Below the pieces are notes generated by a model, which worked only from the letters and a program-made list of their open reading frames with translations, searched no databases and was not told where the DNA came from. A program made the translations under genes and the position numbers. Positions 22,857 to 33,555 of a stretch of DNA of 64,000 bases are shown here, piece after piece. Positions within the stretch are counted from its first letter, which is position 1. Every line of letters begins with the position of its first letter. This DNA comes from Ditylenchus dipsaci (lineage: Eukaryota > Nematoda > Chromadorea > Rhabditida > Anguinidae), in assembly GCA_004194705.1 (NCBI GenBank), contig SADC01000180.1:62001-126000 (forward strand). The letters run 5' to 3'.

Positions 22857-23115
22857 AATTGGCGAGTTTTTCGTTGGCGAGTTTCACCGTTGGCGAGTTT
22901 TCCGTTGGCGAGTTTTTGCGTTGGCGAGTTTTTCGTTGGCGAGTTTTTTGTTGGCGAGTTTTTGCCATTGGCGAGTTTCGCCGTTGGCGAGATTTGCCGT
23001 TGGCGAGATTTGACGTTGCGAGTCTTTTGCGTTGGCAATTTTTCGCGTTGGCGAGTTATGGCGTTGGCGAGTCTTTTGCGTTGGCGAGTTTTTCGTTGGC
23101 GAGTTTGTTGCGTCC
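22857..23115. repeat. Minisatellite of a roughly 16 bp unit, TTGGCGAGTTTTTCG
   Basis: About 16 copies of TTGGCGAGTTTT(Y)CG with one- to three-base variation. Several frames are open across it only because the unit lacks stops. It resembles one isolated end-module array; no mirrored array was seen. Confidence 0.9.
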
Positions 23116-23119
23116 CGCA

Positions 23120-23330
23120 GTGTGTTCACAATGGCGTCGGAGTCGCAGTATATGAACGCTGCACAAAATCGTAGTCGGAGTCGCAGAGTGTTCACAATGG
23201 CGTCGGAGTCGCAGTATATGAACGCTGCACAAAATCGTAGTCGGAGTCGCAGAGTGTTCACAATGGCGTCGGAGTCGCAGTATGTGAACAGCTGCACGAA
23301 TCGTAGTCGGAGGTTGAGGTGGGACTCCCG
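23120..23330. repeat. 66 bp tandem repeat, three copies
   Basis: GTGTTCACAATGGCGTCGG recurs at about 23122, 23188 and 23254. The 66 bp period is a multiple of three, so a 22-residue repeat appears in the open frame, but nothing else argues for a protein. Confidence 0.9.
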
Positions 23331-23364
23331 AGTAGTCGGAGGCGGAGTTGCAGTATGTGAACGT

Positions 23365-23480
23365 AGCTTTACCTTAGACGCAAATCACTCGAAAGTAACT
23401 CTGGATGCATAAAAATGTATGCATACCAGAGTTTATTTATGCGGTAGGCCCCAGTATTCAAAACTATGTTCAACAACTTT
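23365..23480. repeat. Fragment of the interior of the poly-C-ended elements
   Basis: CAAATCACTCGAAAG, the hairpin around ATGCATAAAAATGTATGCAT, and GTAGGCCCCAGTATTC match 6740-6850 and 11240-11345. The poly-C ends are absent here. Confidence 0.8.
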
Positions 23481-24832
23481 CTTTTAAACAAAAAGGTTAT
23501 TTTTAGGTAGTCCCAAAACTCAATTTTTTATTGACCAGAACTCAGAAGTAATGTCTTTTTTGAAACTCGTGAGGCGATTCCAGGCTGATATAGGTTGTTT
23601 GGTAATACTTTACGGTTCCTTTTTGGGTTTGCGGCGCTTTTTCATAATTTTACTGAGTTGTAGCCTTTTTCCCTTTTTTCGAGTTGTAGCCTTTTGGCTG
23701 TTGTAGCCTTTCGGCCGTTGTAGCCTTTTGTCCGTGTCCGATTGATTTTGCATAATTTGTCGCAATTTTATGATAGAATATTGCTGTGTTTAGTGCCAAA
23801 ATAACCGCAAGATTTTGTTCTTTCATGATCTATTGATCATTTCGCTAGAAATGATTTGTAGGCAGAGTTTCGGCCTTTTTAATGTCGCAAAAAAGGATAT
23901 CCAGAAACTGCATCTTTGAGGGAAAATCGTAAATTCTCTGTGGAACTATGATCACTCTGATGCAATTTTGGGCTCAATAGATAGCTCTAATCCAGCTTAA
24001 TATTTTGAGTGGTTTTACGCCTAGGTGAAATAGAAATTTTGGTGACTACCATCAAAATTTCTCAAAATTTCGGGTGGTTGAGGTGACCAAAAACAGCCTA
24101 CTTTCAGGAGGGGTTTCACCATCTCATACCATTTTTTTCAAATTTTTTCGCACAATCGTGTTGCCCGTGAAATTTCGAGTCCAGTGCTACACTTACTACG
24201 CTTGGAAGGCGAGTGTTAAATCTAGGATTTCCTTAACTATGATAAATTTTACAGTTAAATCCTACAGCTACTGTTTTACCCCACAGTTCTGATGAACTTT
24301 AATGGCTTGGAAGTAAACACAAATCGGTAAAGAAAGCAACGAAAGAAAACACTACTTAATGTTTTTGGCCAGGATTGAACGCAGTTTATTGGTACACGGT
24401 TTTAAACATATAATTTTTGCTTGATTCCCTTTGCATTATGATCGTTGTAAATTAAAGGACCGTCCACAGACCAGGACCAAACTACAGGACGAACCAAGCA
24501 AAAGTCGTGTTTTTTCGCTACACACCGAATAAATTGCGATTTTAAATCTGAGTTCGTCTGTCAATTTTTTTTGATCCTAAACTTTTTGTTTCCTCAATGA
24601 ACACAAACACTTGATCAAGCAAACTTACCAATTCCAAGAGTACTTTAAAACTTCTTTTATTTCTAAGAGCAAAAACAACACGATATGTAAAGAAATAGAG
24701 AACATTATCAACAAAAGCATATCATTTCATAGTGAAAATGAAACATCGATTGGACTATAGCTCCGGTTTCGCATTGCGACAGAATTTCATCACATACAGT
24801 TGTTCTATTCCACATCTAAATACGGGTTATCT
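23481..24832. other. Gene-free stretch downstream of the methyltransferase gene
   Basis: A short GTTGTAGCCTTTTGGC-type repeat lies at 23650-23735. Otherwise nothing is recognised. Confidence 0.35.
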
Positions 24833-25693
24833 TCATAGTAATGAAAACCTCATTACAAACCTTCTCTGCAATACTACATTTCCAGTGAGTGAGGGAGCAC
24901 AGCTTTGGATGATTTCAGGCACTTTGTTTTGCTCCAAGGCCACCATATAGAAGCATCCTTGAGGTGACAGAAATTCAGCAACTTTTGGCAGGACCCTATC
25001 AATCACTTGCCGACCATCCTTCCCACCAGCAAAATAGAAGTCCTAAACTGTTTTTCAAAAAGGGTTTCATTCGTTTGAATATAAAATACTTCAGTTGACT
25101 GGCCAGGTTCTTGATCGGATGGAACATATCTAAAGTTACATAGTTTTTCATCTCAGAATTACTTCGTAAGCTCAAAAAAGAGACATACGGCGGGTTGAAT
25201 ATTAGAATATCCACAAGTCCCGAAAGCCTAAAAATCTTATTCGAATAGCCAAATGAGATACAACTGAATACCTACGAATGAATGGCTCAAATAGGTCGCA
25301 CTTCACAAAATCCAATCTAGCCGAATCGATCGCATTCAAAGCAGCTGTTCTTTTAGAGCATTTCAGTGCTTTCTGGTTCAGATCGGTGCAGAACGAGAAT
25401 ATCTGACTCGAGGAAGATTCCTGGCCATTAGAACTGCACTCTTGAGAAAGAATCTGATGAAGGAAAGTTGTGACGACACCTGATCCGCAGCCTATTTCCA
25501 AAGAGATTTGCGTTTCAGCAGTTTTATCTCCTGAATTAGAAGTTTCTAGAACATTTTTAACACAAAAATTTCGTGAAACCTCTCTTTCCAATTCCAGCGC
25601 ATCTAGCAGCAAAAATGTGTCTTCGGCAGGCGGATAGACAGTCTCATCTTCACTCCTATCTAATTTATATTCTGGTGTTGGCAGCATGTCCAA
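24833..25693 (-). CDS. N6AMT1: N6AMT1/HemK2-type methyltransferase
   Basis: SAM-dependent class I methyltransferase. Its known relatives methylate the Gln of eRF1 (GGQ) with a TRM112 partner, and histone H4 Lys12. Exon 1 (25273-25693) starts at ATG with an N-terminal YxPAEDTFLLLDAL segment typical of the family, then LEIGCGSGVVTTF (SAM motif I) and CDLFEPF. After an intron ending TTTTTAG, the next exon has VDILIFNPPYVS with the NPPY active-site motif. The last exon (about 24833-25045) has FYFAGGKDGRQVIDRVLP and ends in a TGA at 24833-24835. The intron before it is about 47 bp. Order and length agree with a complete protein of roughly 250 residues, somewhat longer than the usual 210-220. The symbol is assigned by motifs only. 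Confidence 0.9.
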
Positions 25694-25919
25694 ATAACCT
25701 TAAAGTAAAATTAAGGGTGTGATTATTAGTGGATGGGAGATGGATTTCCAAGTAGGAAGACAAAGCAGGAAGTCTATAAACCGATTCAAAATTTTGATAT
25801 CTTGTCTTTCTATTGGAAATATTATTTTTCTAGTGAACAAGAACCTTGAAAATAAAAAATGAAAAATTTAAGCTTTGTAAGATGATAAAGCATGAACAAA
25901 TATCGAAAATTCACATATC

Positions 25920-26055
25920 AAGGCGACGTGACTCTACTGGAGTTGCCGGTGCCAAAACAGCTTGGTCCCCCCCTGTTGTTTTTTTCACCTATGAATTTAG
26001 CTTGGTCTCCCTGTTGATTTTTTTGGCACCGTCAACTCCAATAGTGCCAGGCGAC
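25920..26055. repeat. Small inverted-repeat element (about 135 bp)
   Basis: GGCGACGTGACTCTACTGG pairs imperfectly with CCAATAGTGCCAGGCGACGTC, and GAGTTGCCGGTGCCAAAA with TTTGGCACCGTCAACTC. It may be a MITE; no target duplication could be assigned. Confidence 0.55.
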
Positions 26056-26119
26056 GTCAAAGATTTTGACATCCCACTACCTCCAGGTATTGTAAGAGCA
26101 CTACTATGAAAAACATATT

Positions 26120-26312
26120 AGGTGTAAACGAGCGCCTTATTCGTGACTAGCTATGCATCAAATCTGATGTAAATTACGTTATACTGCTTTTAAAAATTAG
26201 GCCGAAAACTTGAAATGCCCTAATGAGAATGCGAGTGAAAATGTATCGAAAAAGAAAAAAAAATGCTAGTTGCCGCCTTTTCTGTATGCAACGCACTGCA
26301 GGCCCCATCTAA
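26120..26312. repeat. Decayed copy of the GGGCATGCCC-ended MITE
   Basis: TACTGCTTTTAAAAATTAGGC, GAAAAAGAAAAAAA and TTGCCGCCTTTTCTG match 5630-5740 and 31260-31440. The outer ends are not preserved. Confidence 0.6.
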
Positions 26313-26521
26313 AAGCAAATATTGTGAACGAGATGAGCGATTTACCACTTCTTTAACCAGACGGTCGTATATAAAAGTGTAAGTCTGTGAGGCACGAGAA
26401 AGACAAGGCGGATTTCCATCTTCAAGAGGCAATGTGAGAAAAAAAAGGTAGAAAACACCATTTATTGAACTGAAGACACACACACATTGACCGATTATAA
26501 AGAATCATCACAAAAGTGTAG

Positions 26522-27790
26522 TCATGATTTGTTGTATCCACCGTTTGCATCCAACCTTCTTTCAAGATACCCCCAGTTCTGAACCATCAACTTTTGAATT
26601 GCCAGCAGAGCATGGTAGCGAACGTTCGGATCTTGTTCTTCCAACAATTCCATTAGCACATCCTTGCCTTGAAGCTGTTGCACTATCCTGGACAAAGACT
26701 AATTATTTAGAGACACTTTTTTTGATAACCACTTACTCTTTCCCAGATGGATAAAAACGCACATATTCTCCGAGGTCATGAGCAGCAACACTCAAGATGA
26801 GAGGATCGCCGGACATGCCCAAAATGCCGATCAGAATCCTGAAACGTAAAATCAGAGTCAGACTTAATATAGTCAACGTTATCAGAATTAAACGAGGCCA
26901 TAGCTTAAGATTGAGCCAGTCCACACGCCCATTATTACGAAAGGAGTTAACTATAATTTAAAAATATAACTAACTTTATCAGTCTATGATCATTTTCATT
27001 GAGCCTATGCGCATTCCCCATCCAGAAGTTGTCGGACTTATGAACCAAACTCCACTGTAAGCGACCAGAGCTAACCTCTGCACAGTACTCATCAAAAGAG
27101 CTGACATTTTGAGAGAAGAGAGTAATTTGCTGTTGAGAAAATCGACATCGTCTTGCAGATCAGGGTCTTCCATCTTTTCAGCATTTCCTAGTTCCAGCAG
27201 CGGCACTTGACAGCAATGCATCATCAGGGCAGCTTCACGCACAATGGCTTGGTCATCGATCTTTTCAAGAAGATTTCGGAAAGTAGCCAGAATGATGCGA
27301 ATTACCTTCTGCTTAGAGCATTCCGACAGGATATCACACAGTCTGAGCACAATACCGGCATTCTGAATCTGAATGGCAATGAGGCTGTTGAAGGAAAGGC
27401 ACCTAGAGTAAAGATATTGATAATAGCAAAAGACCACTTTTTTTATTATGTGTGGCATTATTTCAATGCCAAAAAAAGGTTTGAAAATCGACTAGTGACT
27501 TACCAAAGACAGAAGATGAGCTGATATTGCAACTGGAAACCAGCATTCTCATTGAGCAAAGACATGATGCACGCGATTCCGTCTGCTTGCACAAATTCAC
27601 GGCGGTATTGATCTACTTTGAGCATGGATTGCAAACTTCTTATGCTGGTGATTAGGTATTCATTATCCTAAAATTGTCGCAAATATATGCGGCCATTGCT
27701 GTTATCCTTACCTTGCTTCTAAGGCCCGTCTTCAGGAAGTCGATGTAATAAATGAGTTCTTCTTTTTCTATCATTTTCGATCTAAAACTG
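26522..27790 (-). CDS. ATP6V1H: V-ATPase V1 subunit H (C-terminal part of gene)
   Basis: Regulatory armadillo-like subunit of the vacuolar proton pump, joining the V1 and Vo sectors. Exons read: [15 protein letters not shown] (about 27720-27777), then an exon with [19 protein letters not shown] and FQLQYQLIF, then [15 protein letters not shown] with a long stretch to [10 protein letters not shown]. In a shifted frame [19 protein letters not shown] and [16 protein letters not shown] follow. Then [20 protein letters not shown], and a last exon with [20 protein letters not shown] ending in TGA at 26522. These are the conserved blocks of the C-terminal two thirds in order. The N-terminal 150-200 residues should lie upstream of 27790 but were not found before the repeat block. 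One single-base frame break sits near 27112. Confidence 0.9.
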
Positions 27791-27997
27791 TTCCAAATAG
27801 AGTTAACCCTAGGACGACCATGTTGCGTTACTACTCATTCGCGCAAACTCATTTGCGCAAATTTTTTAAAGTTACAGGTTCGAATCCCGGTGGTAGCAGA
27901 AATTATTTTTCTTTACTGGAATAACTTTGAAGGTATCATACCTTATTCAGAATCGTGTCCTGAACACGATTTGAAATAGAAACCCCGGTCCTGGAGT
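27791..27997. other. Intron or upstream sequence of the subunit H gene
   Basis: AT-rich sequence with a tRNA-B-box-like GGTTCGAATCC at 27877. The missing N-terminal exons of subunit H were not found here. No repeat partner is seen. Confidence 0.3.
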
Positions 27998-28409
27998 AGT
28001 CCTGTAAGGCCACGTATCCATAAACTTTTTGCGAAAAATCGATTGAGCGGATCAGATTTCGCGCTCGATGGGCTCGACCGCTCAGAATTCAAGCATTAAC
28101 CATTCTTAACCATCTTAAACAACCCTAAACTATCCAAACTGCTCCAGACCAGTATCTAACTATCCTAAATCAGTGCTTAGGGTGGTTTAAGATGGTTGAG
28201 AGTGGTTAAGGGTGGAATTCTGAGCGATTGAGCCCATCGGACCCGAAATCTAATCCGCTCAATCGATTTTTCGCAAAAAATTTACCCTCTTTAGTGAACC
28301 CCAAAAAACCAACTTTGGATTCCCGCAGAATTTACTGCAGTCTCTCACCGAAAATTTAAATTTGACGGGGTAAAAAATAATTTGACGGGGTAAATCAGTA
28401 ATTTGACGG
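27998..28409. repeat. Fold-back core FB1 (copy 1) with TTTGACGGGGTAAA modules on one side
   Basis: The palindrome core runs from TTTTTGCGAAAAATCGATTG to its reverse complement near 28270, with GATTGAGCGGATCAGATTTC and CGATGGGCTC halves. Modules TTTGACGGGGTAAA occur three times at 28360-28409 on the right only. Confidence 0.8.
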
Positions 28410-28417
28410 GTGGGCTC

Positions 28418-28889
28418 CAGTGTTTTCGAAAACCCCTACACTAACGCCTACACTAACCCTAACTGTTAGTTTCGTAAACTAACTCTTCAAATATCTCGTT
28501 TTTCGGTAGGAATATGCAGAATCTGATATTTACGTCTCTATGCCAACTTTTTGCGAGGAACAAGATGCACTTTTCAGATTTTCAAAAAAACTTCAAAAAT
28601 ATTAATAAAATTCGAAATTAAAACCTTAAACTAACTGTTAGTTAAGCAAATAGTTTAACTAACTATTTAACTAAACTAACAGTTAGTTTAAGGTTTAATT
28701 TTAAATTTATTAATATTTTTGAAGTTTTTTTGAAAATCTGAAAAGTGCATCTTGTTCCTCGCAAAAGTTGGCATAGAGACGCAAATATCAGATTCTGCAT
28801 ATTTCCTACCGAAAAACGAGATATTTGAAGAGTTAGTTTACGAAACTAACAGTTAGGGTTAGTGTAGGGGTTATTTTCGAAAAACACTG
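28418..28889. mobile_element. 472 bp palindromic hAT-type element
   Basis: CAGTGTTTTCGAAAA pairs with TTTTCGAAAAACACTG, and the two arms mirror each other almost to the centre near 28650. GTGGGCTC at 28410-28417 and 28890-28897 is an exact 8 bp target duplication. CAGTG termini plus 8 bp fit the hAT superfamily. There is no coding capacity. Confidence 0.9.
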
Positions 28890-28957
28890 GTGGGCTCTAC
28901 CCCGTAGCGCCCAAATTGTTTGCGCCAAAAATCGTTATAGCAAAAACCATTACATTT

Positions 28958-29544
28958 TTAATTAATTAGCTTGCTACATATGCTTTTTCTAAGTAATTTC
29001 GTGAATATTCTCATTCACAAGTTAATACTCAAATTGATGCCACAGAGACGGGCTACATTTTGAGCATAAAGTTGTAAGTGACCATATCTGCAAAATTGAC
29101 TGAAAACTGCAAAAGTTCTCAAAAAAGTCCAGAATTCCGGAAATTTTGTAGTTTTTAGTAAATTTTGCAGATGTGGTCATTTAGAACCTTATAGTTAAAG
29201 GGCCTGACCTCTTCCTACTCGGTGGTCCCCCGCCAATTCAAAAATTTTTCCTCGATCATTGACTTCTGTACGGATTTTTCCGCCACGTTTCTAACAAAAC
29301 TAGGCCTAAAATCAAATTTTAGGCTTAGTTTTGTTAGAAACCTAGCGGAAAAATCCGTACAGAAGTCCAATGATCAAGGGAAAATTTTTGAATTGGCGGG
29401 GGACCACCGAGTAGGAAGAGGCCAGGCCCTTTAAAATGTAGCCCGTCTCTCTGGCATCAATTTGAGTATTAACTTGTAAATGAGAATATTCACAAAATTA
29501 CTTAGAAAAACCATATGTAGCAAGCTAATTAATTAAAAACTAGG
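28958..29544. repeat. Nested double palindrome
   Basis: TTAATTAATTAGCTTGCTAC pairs with GTAGCAAGCTAATTAATTAA. Closer to the centre, GGGCCTGACCTCTTCCTACT and GGTGGTCCCCCGCCAATTC pair with their mirrors at 29380-29440, and CCTAAAATC/AAATTTTAGG closes the loop near 29310. Confidence 0.85.
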
Positions 29545-29664
29545 GTCTGCAGGCGCCTATCGGCGCCTATGTTGTTCGGGAACATTACTTGTTCATGTAC
29601 ATTAGTAGTTCGGGTAGATTTATCTTCCGAGTGCGTTAATAGTTAGGTAGATCATCCACCCTAC

Positions 29665-29996
29665 CTGTTGACTAAGCTACTCTACCTCGCCTACCTCGCC
29701 TATCCTCGCCTACCCTTGCCCATCCTCGCCTATCCTCGCCTACCCTCACACATCCTCGCCTACCCTCGCCTATCCTCGCCTACCCTTGCCCATCCTCGCC
29801 CATCCTCGCCTACCCTTGCCCATCCTCGCCTCTCCTCGCCTACCCTCGCCCATCCTCGCCCATTCTCACCTGCTCTTGCCCATCCTCGCCTATCCTCGCC
29901 TATCCTTGCCTATCCTCGCCTACCCTCGCCCATCCTCGCCTACCCTCGCCTATCCTCGCCTACCCTTGCCCATCCTCGCCTATCCAATTTCGATTA
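29665..29996. repeat. Minisatellite CCTCGCCTAY, about 33 units
   Basis: The pyrimidine-rich 10 bp unit CCTCGCCTAC, with CCCATC, CCTATC and CTTGCC variants, is repeated without interruption. Open frames of 75-111 codons here are a consequence of the repeat. Confidence 0.95.
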
Positions 29997-30109
29997 TACC
30001 TGATTGTGCTTGAAAGGAAGCCAAGATGTTGAACTTGAGGGTTCCGCAGAGATATTCGACATTAATCGGCAAAAACTGGCCAAAAATTGGATTTAAACCG
30101 AAACATCCA

Positions 30110-31060
30110 CCTTAAATCCACACCTGAGAAACCAATGAGTTTTGAGCTGTCCGGGCAGTTCAAACCCGTTCACTTTCAAAATCCACTGTTAAATAGCTCA
30201 TTTTGTAGCTGAGATTCTTTGTTTTCACCATTATAAAACATCAACACTGACTTTCTCTATAAAAGTGGCTCAAAATTGTGTCTGAAGTTAAAAATAGGAA
30301 AAACTCCACCTAAAAAGCAACTGACTTGAGAGCTTGTCCGTACCAGTTCGAGACCTTACACTCTTCTAACATCACTGGTTAATAACTCATTTTGTAGCTG
30401 AGATTCTTCAGTTTTCACCATCATGAAACATAAACACCGACTTTCTCTATAAAAAGTGGCTCAGAATTGGTCTGAAGTTAAAAATAGGAAAAAGTACACC
30501 TAAAAACCCACTGAGTTGAGAGCTTGTCCGGGCCAGTTCGACCCTTTACACTTTTCTAACCTTGCAGGTTAATAGTTTATTTTGTAGCTGAGATTCTTTT
30601 GTTTTCACCATTATAAAACATCAACACACTGACTTTCTCTATAAAAGTGGCTCAAAATTGTGTTCTGAAGTTAAAAATAGGAAAAACTCCACCTAAAAAG
30701 CAACTGACTTGAGGGCTTGTCCGTACCAGTTCGAGACCTTACACTCTTCTAACATCACTGGTTAATAACTCATTTTGTAGCTGAGATTCGTCAGTTTTCA
30801 CCATCATGAAACATAAACACCGACTTTCTCTATAAAAGTGGCTCAGAATTGGGTCTGAAGTTAAAAATAGGAAAAAGTACACCTAAAAACCCACTGAGTT
30901 GAGAGCTTGTCCGGACCAGTTCGACCCCTAAAACCTTTCAAAATCCACTGTTCAATAGCTCATTTTGTAGCTGAGATTCTCTAGTTTTCACCATTATAAA
31001 ACATCAACACCGACTTTCTTTATAAAAGTGGCTCAAAATTTGGTAAATAAATGTGGTAAA
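30110..31060. repeat. 190 bp satellite-like repeat in an A-B-A-B order
   Basis: TCATTTTGTAGCTGAGATTC recurs (with one variant) at 30198, 30387, 30577, 30770 and 30960, giving units of 189-193 bp. Units 1 and 3 share ATTATAAAACATCAACAC; units 2 and 4 share CATCATGAAACATAAACACC. The repeat therefore grew as a dimer of about 383 bp. Confidence 0.9.
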
Positions 31061-31227
31061 TCATAAAAAGTGTGACCCACCCGACCCAAATACTATATAG
31101 AGATGTAACGGTTTTGGCTGTAACGATTTTTGGCGCAAACAATTTGGGCGCTAACGGGGTAGAGCCGACGGGAAATTAGTTACAGTTTTGAATTGCGGGG
31201 GGACAACCGCTGCGCGCAAAAACGAAA

Positions 31228-31469
31228 GTCCTTCAATAGGGCGTGCCCGTGCACGACACGGAGAAAAGGCGGGGCATTTTTTTCGTTCTCGTACAATTTT
31301 ACATTTGTTCTCATCTGTATTTTTTATGTTTTCTGTCTAGTTTTTAAAAAAGTATAAGGTCATCAATATTATATTTGACGCCTTACGAGTGAAAAATGGA
31401 AGGATTCGAAAAAATTTGCTGGTCCTCCGCCTTAACTTTTGAAACGCACGGGCATGTGCCTTTAATGAC
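31228..31469. mobile_element. GGGCATGCCC-ended MITE, uninterrupted copy
   Basis: CCTTCAATAGGGCGTGCCCG at the left, CGGGCATGTGCCTTTAATG at the right, about 242 bp. It is the closest relative of the MITE split by the 2.2 kb fold-back at 3348. Confidence 0.75.
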
Positions 31470-31789
31470 GTAACCAGTAAAATCAATAAAAAATTTGAAT
31501 AAAAGGAGCAAATAAAAAAATAAGTCAAAATTAAAGCTTCGTAGCACAAAAATTTCGTTGTCGTTGGCGCTGTCATTGGCATTATTGCTAGATTTTGTAA
31601 AAATAAGTAGTCGTTGTCGTTGTTGTTGGTGTAAAAGCGTCTTTATTAAACCTTTTTTCCAACCAAAACGTTCATACATGAGCCACTAGATTTGTTAGAT
31701 ATGCAATATGATTCGGAAGCACGGCAGTATGCGCTCAAATTTTTTCAAACGGAGTTGTATGCGGTTAAATAATGGCTGTAAGTACTTTC

Positions 31790-32440
31790 CCCCGTCAAAT
31801 TAATTTTTACCCGTCAAATTCGAATTTTGAGCAAAATATTCCTTTACCCCGTCAAATTATTCATTTACTCCGTCTAATTATTTATTTACTCTGTCAAATT
31901 TGAATTTTTGGTGAAATACTGCAATAAATTGCGCGGGAATTCAAATTTTATAGTCAAAATGACTTGGATCGCTCAGAATCCCACCCGAGGTGGCCAGAAG
32001 CCCCTGAAAGTTGGTTTTTTAGGGTTTACTTAAGGAGGGGTAAACTTTTTGCTAAAAAGCGATTGGCCGGATCAGAATTCCAGTCCGATGGGCTTAATCG
32101 CTCAGAATTCCAGGCTTTCGGTGGTTTTGTGTGGTTCAGGGTGGAATTCTGAGCGATTAAGCCATCGGACTGGAATTCTGATCCGGCAATCGCTTTTTCG
32201 CTATTAGTTTACCAACTTTCAGGGGCTTCTGGCCACTCCGGGATGGAATTCTGAGCGATCCAAGTCATTTTTGACTATAAAATTTGGATTCCCGCCAATT
32301 TATTGCAGTATTTCACCAAAAAATTCAAATTTGTCGGGGTAAATGAATAGTTTGACGGGGTAAAGGAATAATTTGCTCAAAATCCAAATTTGACGGGTAA
32401 AAAATTAATTTGACGGGTAAACGAATAATTTGACGGGGTA
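31790..32440. mobile_element. FB1 fold-back, copy 2, with GGCAAATT-free TTTGACGGGGTAAA modules at both ends
   Basis: The left end has CCCCGTCAAATT units at 31788-31900. The right end has mirrored TTTGACGGGGTAAA units at 32332-32440. The core 31960-32270 is the GATCGCTCAGAATTCC / GGAATTCTGAGCGATC hairpin. Confidence 0.85.
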
Positions 32441-33096
32441 AAACAATTTTAGCCTTAAATAATTTGTTCATGCATTATTTTTCTTTGTAAGACTTAGAAT
32501 GATCTTGTGGATGTCGTAAACTGAGTAATTGTCTCTAGGTGCAGGAGTGAGAAATTGGGAAAATAATTTTCTTTGAAATGATGTTGCCTTTATTGATTAT
32601 TAATATACAAAGTGAAAAACTTCCAAAACGAGTTTATATATTTAAACTTTTGATAGGACTACAAATTTTTATCTCTAATCTGCAATAAAACAGTGTATCT
32701 TTTTGTAAGTAATCACATATTTTGACTTTTTTATTGGGAAATGACCACTAATATTTCCAAATCTTCTTGTTGCAAAGGTCTTTTGTTGTATAATATTCGA
32801 CAAATAGTGCAGATTGTGGACAATGATACCTGTTTTTTGGGAAATGACATGAAAAACATCAAGGTGAACTTTTCATTCTTATGTGAGCTCATAAAAAATT
32901 TAAAAATTGTCAGGTTTTGACCAGTGATGACTGTTCGCTCGCAATTCTGTGTAAAAATGGCAAAATAGCTGCTATTGAAAGGAGTGAGAAAGTAAAAAAT
33001 TTTATGGATAGAAAGATGGAACTACGAGCGAATAATCCCCCCCCCCTTCCCAACAATTTTCACTTTTAAAACTTAAGTAAAGGCTGCCCAATTATA
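32441..33096. other. Gene-free AT-rich stretch
   Basis: A C-run at 33038-33049. The 5' exon or exons of imidazolonepropionase should lie in or before this stretch but were not recognised. Confidence 0.3.
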
Positions 33097-33347
33097 CAGG
33101 GTGAACCAAAAAAACTCTATCATTTTTTTTAATTTCAGTTCTAATTTCTTAAGATTTTCATTGCTGTTATTTGTGAACAGTGTTCACATATATCTTCTGC
33201 GTTTTCTTGACCTTAGGTAGCTCCCTCATCGATTTAAATTGAAAATTGTCAGGTTTTGATCATCGATTTTCCTGGGAAAATCGATGATCGGCGGGGTTAT
33301 GTACACCAATTTTTAAAAAATTGGTAGAGTTTTTTTGATCCACCCTG
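33097..33347. mobile_element. Tc1/mariner-type MITE, 251 bp
   Basis: CAGGGTGAACCAAAAAAACTC pairs with GAGTTTTTTTGATCCACCCTG. TA on both sides (33095-33096 and 33348-33349). No coding region. Confidence 0.85.
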
Positions 33348-33555
33348 TATGTCCGAGACCTAGGAAAATTACTTGAGACATTTATTAGTCACAACTTCCG
33401 TACGCTGGCCTACTTCTGGGTCTAAGTCCTAGCTTAAACTTGTTGTCCGATGGGTAGCTACAGCGATTTCGGGAAAGTCACGCTGGGAGGGAGAGGTATT
33501 CGCTACTAGCTCCAAAGATGTTGCTTTTTATAGTCAGCAAAATATTATAGTTTGA

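Larger units (their letters stand above)
28892..31167. mobile_element. 2.3 kb composite with 60 bp TIRs and satellite interior
   Basis: GGGCTCTACCCCGTAGCGCC at the left is mirrored by GGCGCTAACGGGGTAGAGCC at 31148-31167. The TIR pairing extends inward through CAAATTGTTTGCGCC and ATCGTTATAG. Inside are the palindrome 28958-29544, the CCTCGCCTAC array and the 190 bp repeats. The superfamily is not identifiable. Confidence 0.7.

Noticed and set aside
21823..23115. CRISPR-like array
   Set aside because: Units are contiguous or nearly so, without unique spacers of constant length, and the context is animal nuclear DNA.
22836..23412. Several overlapping ORFs on both strands (103-137 codons)
   Set aside because: Products of the 16 bp and 66 bp tandem repeats. 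Both strands are open at once, with no splice or family support.
27815..27900. tRNA-like segment with GGTTCGAATCCCGGTGGTAGC
   Set aside because: The B-box-like motif is good, but the T-stem does not pair well and no matching 5' acceptor half or A-box is present. At most a decayed tRNA-derived sequence.
29668..30013. Proline/leucine-rich ORFs of 75-111 codons
   Set aside because: They are translations of the 10 bp CCTCGCCTAY minisatellite, open only because the unit has no stop in those frames.
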